Below, one piece after another: positions 17,047 to 27,200 of a stretch of 64,000 nucleotides of DNA. The stretch covers positions 1 to 64,000 of the forward strand of contig JAZRZH010000028.1 in assembly GCA_045601245.1 (NCBI GenBank), in the 5' to 3' direction. Position 1 is the first letter of the stretch. Every line of letters starts with the position of its first letter. The position numbers and the translations under genes are program-made. The notes beneath the pieces are model-generated. The model did not search any database. It was not told the origin of the DNA and saw nothing but the letters and a program-made list of their open reading frames with translations. This stretch comes from Cacconaster sp045601245 (GTDB lineage Bacteria > Bacteroidota > Bacteroidia > Bacteroidales > UBA932).

Positions 17047-18593
17047 CACAGGAAGAAGTTTTCAAGAACCTTATCGCGCACTCCAAGGAGTACGGATTCA
17101 TTTTCCCATCCAGCGACATTTATGACGGCCTCAGCGCCGTCTATGACTACGGTCAGATGGGTGTCGAGATGAAGAACAACATCAAGAAATACTGGTGGGA
17201 AGCAATGGTGCACCTCAATGACAATATCGTGGGCATAGACTCCGCCATCTTCATGCATCCGCGCATCTGGGAGGCGTCCGGACACGTCGGTGCCTTCAAT
17301 GACCCGCTCATTGACAACAAGGACTCCAAGAAGCGCTACCGCGCCGACGTGCTGATTGAGGATTATCTCGCAAAGCTCGAGGAGAAGATGGACAAGGAGG
17401 TGGAAAAGGGCCGCAGGAAATTCGGCGACGCCTTCAACGAGGAACAGTTCCGTGCCACCAATCCCAATGTCCAGCGCAGTTTCAAGAAGTGGGAGGAGAT
17501 TCACAACCGCATGGCCGAGGCCCTGAACAATAACGATCTCGCCGAACTCCGCCAGATTATCATCGACTGTGAGATCGCCTGCCCTATCTCGGGTACCAAG
17601 AACTGGACCGAAGTACGTCAGTTCAACCTGATGTTCAGCACCCAGCTGGGCAGCGTGGACGGCGAGGCAAGTACCATTTATCTGCGTCCTGAGACAGCCC
17701 AGGGCATATTCGTCAACTTCCTCAACGTGCAGAAGACCGGCCGCATGAAGATTCCTTTCGGCATCGCGCAGATCGGCAAGGCATTCCGCAACGAGATAGT
17801 CGCGCGCCAGTTCATCTTCCGTATGCGCGAATTCGAGCAGATGGAGATGCAGTTCTTCGTTCGCCCGGGCTCAGAGATGGAATGGTTCCGCAAATGGAAG
17901 GAGGTCCGCCTCTCCTGGCACAAGGCCCTCGGTCTGGGTGATGACAAATACCGCTTCCACGACCACGAGAAACTCGCGCACTATGCAAATGCCGCGACAG
18001 ATATCGAATTCGCATTCCCGTTCGGCTTCAAGGAGCTGGAAGGCATTCACTCCCGCACCGATTTCGACCTCGGCCAGCACCAGAAGTTCAGCGGCCGCAA
18101 GATCCAGTATTTCGACCCTGAAACCAATGAAAGCTACGTGCCGTACGTCATCGAGACATCCATCGGACTCGACCGTACATTCCTCGCCATCCTCTCCAAC
18201 GCATATACCGAGGAGAAACTCGAGAACGGCGAGGAGCGCGTCGTACTCCGCCTCCCTGCAGCCATCGCGCCTGTCAAACTGGCCATCCTCCCTCTCGTGA
18301 AGAAGGACGGACTCCCAGAAAAGGCCCGTGAAATCCTTGATACACTGCGCTTCGAGTTCAACTGCCAGTATGATGAGAAAGACTCCATCGGCAAGCGTTA
18401 CCGCCGTCAGGATGCCATCGGTACGCCGTTCTGCATCACCGTCGACCACGACACCCTCAATGACGGCTGCGTCACCATCAGATACCGCGACACAATGGAG
18501 CAGGAGCGCATCCCTATTTCATCCCTCCGCGACATCGTGGCTGCGAAGGTCAGCATGAAACCGCTTTTCGAACAAATCAGCAAAATCCAATAA
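17043..18593 (+). CDS. glyS: Glycine--tRNA ligase, homodimeric class II type
   Basis: 516 residues from the ATG at 17043. This is the single-chain form, not the alpha2beta2 form. Motif 2 (FRNEIVARQFIFRMREFEQMEMQ region, near residues 250-272), motif 3 (ETSIGLDRTFLA near residue 375) and the C-terminal anticodon-binding domain with CITVDHDTLNDG are visible. It is the last housekeeping gene of the sufS operon; the next gene, for a secreted deacylase, begins 2 bp after its stop. Confidence 0.97.
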   Translation: MTQEEVFKNLIAHSKEYGFIFPSSDIYDGLSAVYDYGQMGVEMKNNIKKYWWEAMVHLNDNIVGIDSAIFMHPRIWEASGHVGAFNDPLIDNKDSKKRYRADVLIEDYLAKLEEKMDKEVEKGRRKFGDAFNEEQFRATNPNVQRSFKKWEEIHNRMAEALNNNDLAELRQIIIDCEIACPISGTKNWTEVRQFNLMFSTQLGSVDGEASTIYLRPETAQGIFVNFLNVQKTGRMKIPFGIAQIGKAFRNEIVARQFIFRMREFEQMEMQFFVRPGSEMEWFRKWKEVRLSWHKALGLGDDKYRFHDHEKLAHYANAATDIEFAFPFGFKELEGIHSRTDFDLGQHQKFSGRKIQYFDPETNESYVPYVIETSIGLDRTFLAILSNAYTEEKLENGEERVVLRLPAAIAPVKLAILPLVKKDGLPEKAREILDTLRFEFNCQYDEKDSIGKRYRRQDAIGTPFCITVDHDTLNDGCVTIRYRDTMEQERIPISSLRDIVAAKVSMKPLFEQISKIQ

Positions 18594-18595
18594 GT

Positions 18596-20173
18596 ATGCG
18601 CAAATCAACTAATTTGACAATTATTGCATCGGCACTCTGCCTTATGGCATCGTGCAGCGTCCTGCCGAAATCGGCCGACCTGCTGATCACCGGCGGCACC
18701 GTGTATGACGGCTCCGAAAATGCCCCTCAGGTGGCTGACGTTGCCATCAAGGGTGACAAGATCGTATATGTGGGCAAGGCCAAGGAAAACATCGCAGATA
18801 AATGCAAGGCTGCAAAAGTGATTGATGCAGCCGGTTACGTGGTCTGCCCCGGCTTCATTGACCCTCACGACCACATGGAATCCGCCCTGCTCAAGGACAA
18901 GGCGGCCGAATCATATCTCCGTATGGGAGTGACGACAGTCATCCCCGGTATGTGCGGCGGCAGCCAGTATCCAATCAGCAAATTCTTCGAAAAGCTCGAG
19001 AAGCAGGGTATTGGTCCCAACGTAGCCAGCTTCACAGGCCACAACACCATACGCGCCAAGGTTATGGGAAACGTTGACCGTCTGGCAACGGATGATGAGA
19101 TCAAGCAGATGGAAACAATGATACAGGAAGAGATGGATAACGGAAGCCTTGGCCTCTCCACCGGACTCTTCTATGTTCCCGGATGCTTCTCTGACAACCG
19201 CGAAGTCGTTGCCATTGCCAAGGCTATGGCCAGTCGCGGAGGTATCTACACTACACACGTACGCAATGAGAACAAGGATGGCATAGGTCTCTACAATTCC
19301 ATCGTGGAAGCCCTCGAGATCGGCAAGCAGGCAGGTGTGCCTGTCAACATCTCGCATATCAAGTGCCTCGGCAAATCCGTATGGCACCGCTCTGACAGTG
19401 TCATCAACGTCATAGAGCAGTATCAGAAAGATGGTGTCAAGGTGACGGCAGACCAGTATCCTTACCTTGCTTCCGGCATTTCAATGAGTTCAGCCCTCAC
19501 TCCTTCCTGGGCCCGTGACGGAGGTGTCAAGGCTCTCCGGGAGAGATACAAGGACCCTGAGGCCGTGGCAAAGATGAAGCCGGAGATAAGTGATATGATA
19601 TATGAGCGCGGTGGTGCGGAAACTATCTTCATCTCCAAACGTGCCGGTGAATTCAACGGCATGACACTCGCAGAAGCCACAAAGAAGCTCGGTCTCACCG
19701 ATCCTGCGGATGCGGTCATAGAGCTCACAAAGAAAATGTCCCCTTACCTCAACACCTTCGTTGCCAATGAGGAGGACCTTGCAAACTACATGAAGAAGCC
19801 TTGGGTAATGACCTGCACTGACGGATCCTTCGGTACACATCCGCGTGCAGCCGGTTCCTATGCCGAAATGATCCAGACCTATGTGCTCGAGAAAAAGTTC
19901 ATCAGCTTCGACCGTTTCGTACGCCGCAGCACAGGCCAGGTGGCCGACACCTACGGACTTCAGGGCCGCGGATATATCAAGGTTGGCGGCTATGCCGACA
20001 TCAACATCTTCAAGCCGGAGGAAGTGCGTGCGAATGCCACCTATTCAGACCCTGCGCTTCTCGCCACAGGATTCAAGGACGTCATTGTGAACGGTAAGGT
20101 AGCAGTGGAGAACGACCAGTATACAGGAGTCCTCTCCGGTATGGTAATCCGTCATGATACAAACAGAAAATAA
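18596..20173 (+). CDS. N-acyl-D-amino-acid deacylase family lipoprotein (amidohydrolase)
   Basis: 525 residues. The signal peptide ends in a lipobox (LMASC, Cys near residue 20), so the protein is predicted to be a lipoprotein facing the periplasm or the cell surface. The amidohydrolase core follows: LLITGGTVYDGS, a metal-binding PGFIDPHDHMES in place of the usual HxHxD, GLSTGLFYVPGCFSDN near residue 182, VNISHIKC near residue 252, CTDGSFGTHPRA near residue 404 and a C-terminal GYADINIF. D-aminoacylases release D-amino acids from N-acylated forms; dihydroorotase-like or isoaspartyl dipeptidase-like activity is an alternative. Only 2 bp separate it from glyS, so it may share that operon's transcription. 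Confidence 0.85.
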   Translation: MRKSTNLTIIASALCLMASCSVLPKSADLLITGGTVYDGSENAPQVADVAIKGDKIVYVGKAKENIADKCKAAKVIDAAGYVVCPGFIDPHDHMESALLKDKAAESYLRMGVTTVIPGMCGGSQYPISKFFEKLEKQGIGPNVASFTGHNTIRAKVMGNVDRLATDDEIKQMETMIQEEMDNGSLGLSTGLFYVPGCFSDNREVVAIAKAMASRGGIYTTHVRNENKDGIGLYNSIVEALEIGKQAGVPVNISHIKCLGKSVWHRSDSVINVIEQYQKDGVKVTADQYPYLASGISMSSALTPSWARDGGVKALRERYKDPEAVAKMKPEISDMIYERGGAETIFISKRAGEFNGMTLAEATKKLGLTDPADAVIELTKKMSPYLNTFVANEEDLANYMKKPWVMTCTDGSFGTHPRAAGSYAEMIQTYVLEKKFISFDRFVRRSTGQVADTYGLQGRGYIKVGGYADINIFKPEEVRANATYSDPALLATGFKDVIVNGKVAVENDQYTGVLSGMVIRHDTNRK

Positions 20174-20174
20174 T

Positions 20175-21389
20175 ATGAGAAAGACACTTATCACCCTGGC
20201 ATTCGCCGCTGTTGCAGCGCTTGCCTTCTCCGTACCGGAGAGCTGTGCTCAAAAGAGCAAGACAATGTCCGACAAGCAGATAGAGAAGGAGATACTTTCC
20301 TATATGGCTGAATGCAAAACAGCCGGCATGTCCGTAGTCCTCGTCAAAGGCGACAAAATCATCTATCAGAAAGCCTTCGGCTACAGGGATGTGGAGACAA
20401 AGGAGCCGCTCGAAATCAACGACATCTTCCGCATCGCCTCCATTTCCAAGTCATTCTCAGGAATGTCCATAATGCAGCTGGTCGAGGCCGGGAAGATCAG
20501 TCTCGAAGATGACGCCAGCGATTATCTCGGCTTCAAGCTCCGCAATCCGAAGCACCCGGATATCCCGATCACTATCAAAATGCTCCTTTCACACACATCC
20601 AGTATGATGGATTACGGCGGAGCCAGCTGGTACCGTGACGATCACTTCGTCAATCCGGCCAAGACTTCGCAGGACACCATCAACATGATGTTCTTCGACT
20701 ATGCTCCGGGACAGGGCTACAAGTACTGCAACCGCGCCCTCAACCTCATCGGAATGATTATCGAGAAGGTGTCCGGCGAGCGTTTCGACAACTATGTCCG
20801 CAACCACATCCTCACCCCTATCGGTGCCGACAATGCGGGCTACAATCTCGATTCGCTCAAGACATCGACCTTCACGACCCTTTATACCTACAACAAGAAG
20901 AAGGACACCATCGAACGCGCCAAAGGCTATGTCCCAAATAACGAATTCAAAGTGAAGGATGGCACATACCGGCTTGGCGTCGACGGGTGCTACTGGTCCC
21001 CGACCGGCGGCATGAAGATTTCAGCCCCTAACCTCGCGAAATGGATGATGACCCTCCGCGACGGCGGAATGGCCCCTACAGGAAAGCGCATCCTCTCGGA
21101 AGCCGGCGTGAAGAAACTCCTCACCCCTGTCACCCCTGCCGATCCGGGCATCTACTACTGCCTCACCACCCGCACCGAACCTCATTTCATCGACGGCGTG
21201 ACCCTCAAGGGACACACCGGCAGCGCCCAGGGCCTCAAGAGCTGTATGTTCTTCAACCCTGAGTCCGACTGGGGATTCGTATGTCTCTGCTCGAGCACAA
21301 AACTCGACCAGATCAATGGTGTCTACAAGATTTATTACAACACGATAAACCTTCTCTATCAGCAGTTCAAGGACGAACTGGACAATTAG
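20175..21389 (+). CDS. Beta-lactamase-fold serine hydrolase 1, exported
   Basis: 404 residues from the ATG at 20175, with a signal peptide ending near AFSVPESCA. All three catalytic motifs of the class C beta-lactamase/DD-peptidase/esterase family are seen: Ser89-Ile-Ser-Lys92, Tyr184-Cys-Asn186 and HTG in KGHTGSAQG near residue 345. Such proteins may be D,D-carboxypeptidases, D-aminopeptidases or esterases. The start is 1 bp after the deacylase stop, so the pair is probably cotranscribed, and this supports linked work on D-amino-acid-containing substrates. Its closest relative in the window is the convergent gene 21393-22574. Confidence 0.88.
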   Translation: MRKTLITLAFAAVAALAFSVPESCAQKSKTMSDKQIEKEILSYMAECKTAGMSVVLVKGDKIIYQKAFGYRDVETKEPLEINDIFRIASISKSFSGMSIMQLVEAGKISLEDDASDYLGFKLRNPKHPDIPITIKMLLSHTSSMMDYGGASWYRDDHFVNPAKTSQDTINMMFFDYAPGQGYKYCNRALNLIGMIIEKVSGERFDNYVRNHILTPIGADNAGYNLDSLKTSTFTTLYTYNKKKDTIERAKGYVPNNEFKVKDGTYRLGVDGCYWSPTGGMKISAPNLAKWMMTLRDGGMAPTGKRILSEAGVKKLLTPVTPADPGIYYCLTTRTEPHFIDGVTLKGHTGSAQGLKSCMFFNPESDWGFVCLCSSTKLDQINGVYKIYYNTINLLYQQFKDELDN

Positions 21390-21392
21390 GCG

Positions 21393-22574
21393 CTACTTTC
21401 CGATGAACTGCTGATAAAGCAGACGGAAAGTCTCGACGCTTATTTCGCTGACGTGGAATTCTGCGATTCCCGTGGTGGCTGAGGCGATGCAGACGCAGCC
21501 CCATTTGCCCTTCGGATCCCAGAACATAGTGCTCTGGAGGCCGTATGCGGAACCGGTGTGACCGGTGAGCGTGCGGCCTTCGATTATGTTAGGGTTGGTC
21601 ATCAGCGTGAGGCAGTATGTGTTGTTATGGTCGGTATTGACCACCGGAGTCGTCATAAGCCTGATGCTCTTCTTTGAGGCTATCCTCTTTCCGTTGGGAG
21701 CGACGCCCTTGTTGATGAACATCTGCATCCATTTCGAGAGGTCCTCCGCGCTGATTTTCATTCCGCCGGTAGGCGACTGGTCCGCAGCGTCATATCCGAG
21801 CCTGTATCTTCCCTGTGCGATGAGAGTGTCGGAGCGGTGCATATATGCCTTGTCCGATGCGGTATAAACGCCGGTTTTACGGTTGTATCCGTATATGTCG
21901 GCAAATGTATCGGCATCGAGGGAATCCACGTTGAAACCGGCGTTTCTGATGTCCATCGGGAGAAGTATGTGCTGGCGGATATAGTTGTCGAACCTTTCGC
22001 CGGAAATTTTCTCGATGAGGCATCCCGTGAGGTTGAGGGCGCGGTTGCAGTACTGGTATTTCGTGCCCGGGACCCAGTCGCCGAAATACGCCTTGCGTCC
22101 TTCCTCATCGGTTATGGCAGGATTGATATGGTCGAGGGTGTTGTATACTCCCCTTCCGTCAATCATACTGGATGTGTGCGAAAGGAGCATCCTGACAGTG
22201 ATGGGGATGTCCGGATATCTCGGATTGCGTACGCTGAAGCCGATGATATCGCTCACGTCATCGTCCAGGGAGACCTTGCCGGCTTCGATTAGCTGCATCA
22301 TCGACACTCCGGAGAAGGATTTGGAGATGGATGCGATGCGGAAGATATCTGTCGTCTCGAGTTTTTCACCCGTTGCCAGACTCTTCGGTCCGAAGGCCTG
22401 CGAATAGACTATCCTGCCGTCCTTTACGAATGCAACCTCGTAACTCGGGGTATTGTGCGCTGCCATTATTTCCTGAATGGCGCTGTCTATCTTTGTAATA
22501 TCAGCTTTAGGTTTCCTGCCCCAGCAGGAAAAGCAGACAAAAAAGATGAAAATGAAAGCCGTAATCTTCTTCAT
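21393..22574 (-). CDS. Beta-lactamase-fold serine hydrolase 2, exported, probable lipoprotein
   Basis: 393 residues. The N-terminus ends in FFVCFSC, compatible with lipid attachment at Cys17. The motifs are Ser82-Ile-Ser-Lys85, YCN in YQYCNRALN, and HTG in TGHTGSAYG. Long stretches match serine hydrolase 1 almost word for word (for example DIFRIASISKSFSG), so the two are duplicates in inverted orientation, with only 3 bp between their stop codons and no obvious terminator. Its promoter (TTTG-N19-TATATTTG, minus strand) lies within the left copy of the inverted repeat at 22597-22677. Confidence 0.88.
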   Translation of the reverse strand: MKKITAFIFIFFVCFSCWGRKPKADITKIDSAIQEIMAAHNTPSYEVAFVKDGRIVYSQAFGPKSLATGEKLETTDIFRIASISKSFSGVSMMQLIEAGKVSLDDDVSDIIGFSVRNPRYPDIPITVRMLLSHTSSMIDGRGVYNTLDHINPAITDEEGRKAYFGDWVPGTKYQYCNRALNLTGCLIEKISGERFDNYIRQHILLPMDIRNAGFNVDSLDADTFADIYGYNRKTGVYTASDKAYMHRSDTLIAQGRYRLGYDAADQSPTGGMKISAEDLSKWMQMFINKGVAPNGKRIASKKSIRLMTTPVVNTDHNNTYCLTLMTNPNIIEGRTLTGHTGSAYGLQSTMFWDPKGKWGCVCIASATTGIAEFHVSEISVETFRLLYQQFIGK

Positions 22575-22596
22575 GGCGAAATGTGTTACAGATTCT

Positions 22597-22677
22597 TGGT
22601 GTATTCTACAAATATAACGAAATCTATCCTCAAGTCAAACAGCGGACAAATAAAAAGGCCCCCGGAATCCGGAGGCC
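22597..22677. repeat. Inverted repeat, left copy (terminator plus outward promoter)
   Basis: This 81-bp block recurs in reverse complement at 32679-32760. Bases 22609-22668 are identical over 60 bp to 32689-32748; the ends differ by two substitutions and one inserted base. It frames the two back-to-back SusC/SusD pairs. It holds the terminator of the susD gene on its right and the promoter of serine hydrolase 2 on its left. Confidence 0.95.
22609..22639 (-). promoter_or_regulatory. Promoter of serine hydrolase 2
   Basis: On the minus strand it reads TTTG, 19 bases, TATATTTG, a perfect Bacteroidota promoter. The -7 box ends 35 bp before the start codon. The same promoter, in mirror image, precedes the gene at 32784. 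Confidence 0.8.
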
Positions 22678-22678
22678 C
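22651..22678 (-). terminator. Terminator of the left SusC/SusD operon
   Basis: On the minus strand GGCCTCCGG pairs with CCGGGGGCC and is followed by TTTTTATTTG. It lies 28 bp past the susD stop and runs directly into the promoter described at 22609-22639. Confidence 0.85.
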
Positions 22679-22705
22679 ATTTATAAAGGATGTGAATATT
22701 ACCGA

Positions 22706-24256
22706 CTAGTTGTGGTATGCTTCGTAACCGTAGTTCTGCTGATCTCTCATATTAGGGTTGGCATCCATCTCAGTTACAGGGATAGGAGATACTACCTTGT
22801 GGAAATCCGGTTCGTTGCGACCGTTTACAGGGTCGATTGAAACATAGGTTATATGAGAGTTGTCGCGCTTGAATGCACGGCCCTTTCTCAACCAATCCCA
22901 GATTGAGAAACCTTCCATAATGAGCTCACGACGGCGCTCGTTGAAGATAGCTGTCTTGAGGTCAGCTCCGGAAAGACCGCTGAGCTTGTCGGTTGTACGA
23001 GCCTCGTAAACCTTGTTGAGCCAGTTGAGAGCATCAGTATCCTTGCCGAGCTCTGAGTTTGCCTCAGCTGCGATGAGGTACATTTCAGGAACGCGGACTG
23101 CAGGGATGTTGTGAACGAACGGACTGCCTTCGAGACCACCGATGAACTTGTAGTAGTAACGGGATGAGTAGCCGTTTACGCCATGCTTGCACTCTGCCAA
23201 TGGAACTTCTGCAGGGCATCTTGAAGACTTGTCTTCGTGGAGAAGGCCGAGACGTACGTCCTTAGGATTCTCACCGAGGAGCTCGATAAATGAGTCGCTC
23301 ACGCCACCATTACCATAGCCCTTGCTCTCTGTGCTGCTCCAGCGGCCGTTTGAGCCCATAGTCTGGTTCAATACATAACCCGGCATACGGTCAGAGTTGT
23401 GGTCGTTGACGTCGAACTGCATTTCGAAGAGGGATTCCGACTGCTTGGCCTGATTTACCTTGTCTACGTATTCAGCATAAGGGATGCAGGAACCGCCCTG
23501 TGCGGCAGCCTCTGCATAACTGAGAGCTTCAGCCCACTCTTCCCTGTAGAGGCATACTCGTGCGAGCATACCCTTGACACCGTAAACTGTCCAGTAACCT
23601 ACATCCTTGCGTGATGCATCGAGATCAGCGAGAGCCTCCGTGAAGAGCTGCTTGATATAATCCATTGTCTCAACTGCAGTGGCACGCTTAGGAGGATTGA
23701 CGATTGCCTCGATGTTGTCCTCTCTTGACTTCATAAGAGGAAGACCAAGGTCATACTTGCTGTCGAGCTTTACGATTGCAGGAGGATAGCAGAAAGTCTT
23801 GGTGAGCTCAAGATATGCATAAGCCTTGCAGGCCTTTGCCTGAGCAATCATATCCTTGACATTTGCGGTCTGCTCGAGCTGTTCTGCATAGTAGATGAAA
23901 TTGTTCGCGTCTTTGATGATCTCGAAACCAGGGAGCCAGATTTCACCTGCCTCACCATAAGTGGTGGAGCTTTCACGATATGCATATTCGACGGTGCAGT
24001 ACTCACCGCCACCATTATTATAGAGCATGTAGTCAGGACCCTTGAGATCCTGACGCATCATTGTATTGCGGCCGCTGAAGGCTCCGATGGTAATACCGTC
24101 GTAAACACCCTTGAGTGCAGCGTCTGCTGTAGATTCGGACTCGAAGAGAGATTCGGCATTTACCTGAAGGGCAGAGCTTCTGTCCAGAAAATCCGTACAG
24201 GATGCCGCAGTTAAAGACAGTAAAGCAACAAGTGCGATTTTATATGTATTTTTCAT
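22706..24256 (-). CDS. SusD-like nutrient-binding outer-membrane lipoprotein (left pair)
   Basis: 516 residues from the ATG at 24254-24256. The lipobox is TAASC followed by TDFLDR, the usual RagB/SusD opening. The N-terminal SusD-like TPR region spans about residues 20-290 and the RagB/SusD domain follows, ending with the family pattern FNERRRELIMEGFSIWDWLRKG near residue 428. It forms the lid over its SusC partner encoded upstream. Ligand type cannot be read. The gene ends 28 bp from a strong terminator. It is clearly different in sequence from the right-hand SusD. Confidence 0.93.
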   Translation of the reverse strand: MKNTYKIALVALLSLTAASCTDFLDRSSALQVNAESLFESESTADAALKGVYDGITIGAFSGRNTMMRQDLKGPDYMLYNNGGGEYCTVEYAYRESSTTYGEAGEIWLPGFEIIKDANNFIYYAEQLEQTANVKDMIAQAKACKAYAYLELTKTFCYPPAIVKLDSKYDLGLPLMKSREDNIEAIVNPPKRATAVETMDYIKQLFTEALADLDASRKDVGYWTVYGVKGMLARVCLYREEWAEALSYAEAAAQGGSCIPYAEYVDKVNQAKQSESLFEMQFDVNDHNSDRMPGYVLNQTMGSNGRWSSTESKGYGNGGVSDSFIELLGENPKDVRLGLLHEDKSSRCPAEVPLAECKHGVNGYSSRYYYKFIGGLEGSPFVHNIPAVRVPEMYLIAAEANSELGKDTDALNWLNKVYEARTTDKLSGLSGADLKTAIFNERRRELIMEGFSIWDWLRKGRAFKRDNSHITYVSIDPVNGRNEPDFHKVVSPIPVTEMDANPNMRDQQNYGYEAYHN

Positions 24257-24268
24257 ATCTTCTAACAA

Positions 24269-27200
24269 TTAAAAGTTAAAATTCAAACCGAAGATATAGG
24301 TACGCTGGGTCGCCCAGGTGTAGTGATAACGACCGCCGGAAGTGGATACTTCAGGATCGAAACCGAGTTCGTTCCACAAGAAGAGATTCTCACCCTGTAC
24401 ATAAACATTGATACCCTTTGCTCCAATGCTCTGGCATACCTTAGTAGGGATGTTGTATGCAAGCTTGAGATTCTTGAGTCTCAAGGTGTTGCCATTATGG
24501 AGATAACGGGATGAGTGGTTGGAACCGTTCTTTACACCCTGGAGAAGCAATGGGTTCTTTGAAGAAGTATTGTTAGGTGTCCAGCTGTCAAGAAGCGTGC
24601 GCTCGTGGATGTAGGTTGAGCTGTAACCGTCATCCGACCAGTTAGTAGGACCTGCATAGTCATATACCTTGAAGCCTGCGCTGAAACCTGCGAGTGCGCT
24701 GAGTTCGAAGTTGTAGAATGAGAGGGTTGTGCTGAGACCGCCTGTCCACTTAGGGTTGTAGTTGCCGAGAACCACTCTGGTTGCATCTGCATAGTTCTTT
24801 ACGGCTGTCTTCTCGCCTGTTTCGTCATTGACCTTGTACCACATAGGTTCACCGGTGGTCTGGTCGATACCTGCCCATTCCGGCATATACCAGGTGTGAA
24901 GGGCCTCTCCCACGCGTGTGATGGTATAAGTTCCTACATCGTCAGCAGGATATTCGAGGAGCTTGTTCTGGAGATAAGCGGCGTTGAACCTCATTTGCCA
25001 CTGGAAGTTCTTGCGCTCTACGATATATCCGCCGAGAGTCATTTCGAAACCCTTGTTGCCGAGCTTGCCGAGGTTGACGGTAGCTGTCGAATAACCGGTG
25101 GTTCTTGAAAGTTCCTGGTCGATGAGGAGGTCATCGGACTTGCGGTCATACCAGTCGGTTTCCAAAGTGATGCGGCCGTTGAGGAATGTGAGATCGAGAC
25201 CTATATCGAAGATTCTGTTTTTCTCCCAGCAGAGGTTCTCATTTTGCACGCTATTGATTGTTGCACCGGAAATACCATAGTAGTTTGCACCGAAATCATA
25301 TCCTGAAGAGTAGTCGAACAGTCCGCTTGGACGTGTACCTGAGGTACCGTAGCTTGCGCGGAGCTTACCTTCGGTGAGCCAGTCGAGGTCCTTCATGAAT
25401 TCTTCCTTGGTGAAACGCCAAGCACCTGAAACGGAGTAGAATCCGCCCCAGCGGTGACCCTTTGCGAAACGGGACGAACCGTCACGACGGTAAGAACCGG
25501 AAAGGAAGTACTTCTCAGCGAAGTTGTAGTCGAGTTTGCTGATCAATGAGAGCATACCTTCACTGTAGTGGTTGCCCTTGAATGATGAAATCAGGGTACC
25601 GGCGCTGATGGCAGGAGTGTAAGGGGTCTGGTACTGGGTCATTGAACCACCCATCCAGGAAGTTGTCTGATTTTCAGCCTCCCACGCTACGAGAGCGTTC
25701 AGATTGTGGAGACCGAAGCCCTTGGTGTAGTTCAGGACCGTAGAAGAGGTTGTACGATCGCGTGAAGTATACCACTCATTATAGATACCGTTGTTGTTCT
25801 TGCCGGCTGCTACACCTTGCTGATACCAGCGGATTTCATCCAAAATACGTACGTCATATGCGAAGGTTTCCTTGAGGGTGAGACCCGGAGCAAGGTTCAA
25901 CTGCAACCAAGGTGAAACCGTTGCGTGCTCGATGACATCGTCGAAGACGGCCTTCTCAAGAATCTGACCAGGGTTGTAACCTGACATTTCAGAGAAACCA
26001 ACATTCCAGGAGCCGTCACTGTTCTTGGCAGGAATGACCGTAGGGAGCTGTGCGGCAACACGCCAAGGATTGGCGTACATGTTGTTGCTCTGAGGACCTG
26101 CGAGGGTCTGGTAAGAGAAGTTCATGTTGGTACCGAACCAGAAATACTTGTTCTGCTTGGAAACGATATTTGAACGGGTGCTGTAACGCTCCATTGCTGA
26201 GTTCTGCATCGTGCTCTGGACGTTGTAATATTCACCTGATACGAAGTAGGTCATCTTGTCGTTACCGCCGGAGAGAGAGAGGTTGTACTTCTGTGTGGTA
26301 CCGAGGCGTGTGATCACGTCATACCAGTTGTTGTCTGCGAACTTGTCCTTGTCACCGCCCCAGTAGTCATAAATCTTGCCTTCCTGAGTGTAGTATTTGT
26401 TGAATGCGGTGCGGGCTGATGCGAGGTAACTGTCGTACTTGTCCTTGTCATTGTACATCTTGGTTACATACTTGTAAGGGTCCTCACCGGCCTTCTTGCC
26501 ATCGTTGTACATAAGGGCGTGCATCTTTGCGGTTGTCCATATCTGAGCGTATTCCTCGGTATTGACGAGGTCTGGGAAGTATGTGAACTGGGAAACGCCG
26601 ATTGTGGCACTTGCATCAATCTTGAGCTTGCCTGCCTTTCCCTGCTTGGTGGTGATGAGGATCACACCGTTAGCTGCACGGGAACCATACAGTGCTGCGG
26701 ACGCTGCATCCTTGAGCACGGTGATGGACTCGATATCGCTAGGGTTGAGGCTGGTCATAGGGCTGATGGAGTGGTCACCGAGCTCTGCGAGGTCGGACAT
26801 ATCCATTGCAATACCGTCGATGACATAGAGAGGAGCGAGGGACGCGTTCATTGAACCGAAACCGCGGATGCGGATTGTAGGCATTGAACCGGTCTGCGAA
26901 CCACCCATTGACACCAGACCAGGCATGTTCGAACTGAGTGCGTCTGTAAAGGAAGCGTATGGACGCTCCAGCATCACATCTTCACCGATTACGCTTGCAG
27001 ATCCTGTGTAAGATGATTTCTTAACGGTACCGTAAGCGACGACGATGGTCTCGTCGATCATCTGAGTATCCGGAGCAAGGATGACGTTGATGACGTTCTT
27101 GCCGGCAACTTCCACTTCCTGATCGAGGTAACCGATGCAGGAAACGACAAGTTTTGCACTTGACGGAACCTTGTCGATAGCATAGGAACCGTCTTCCGAT

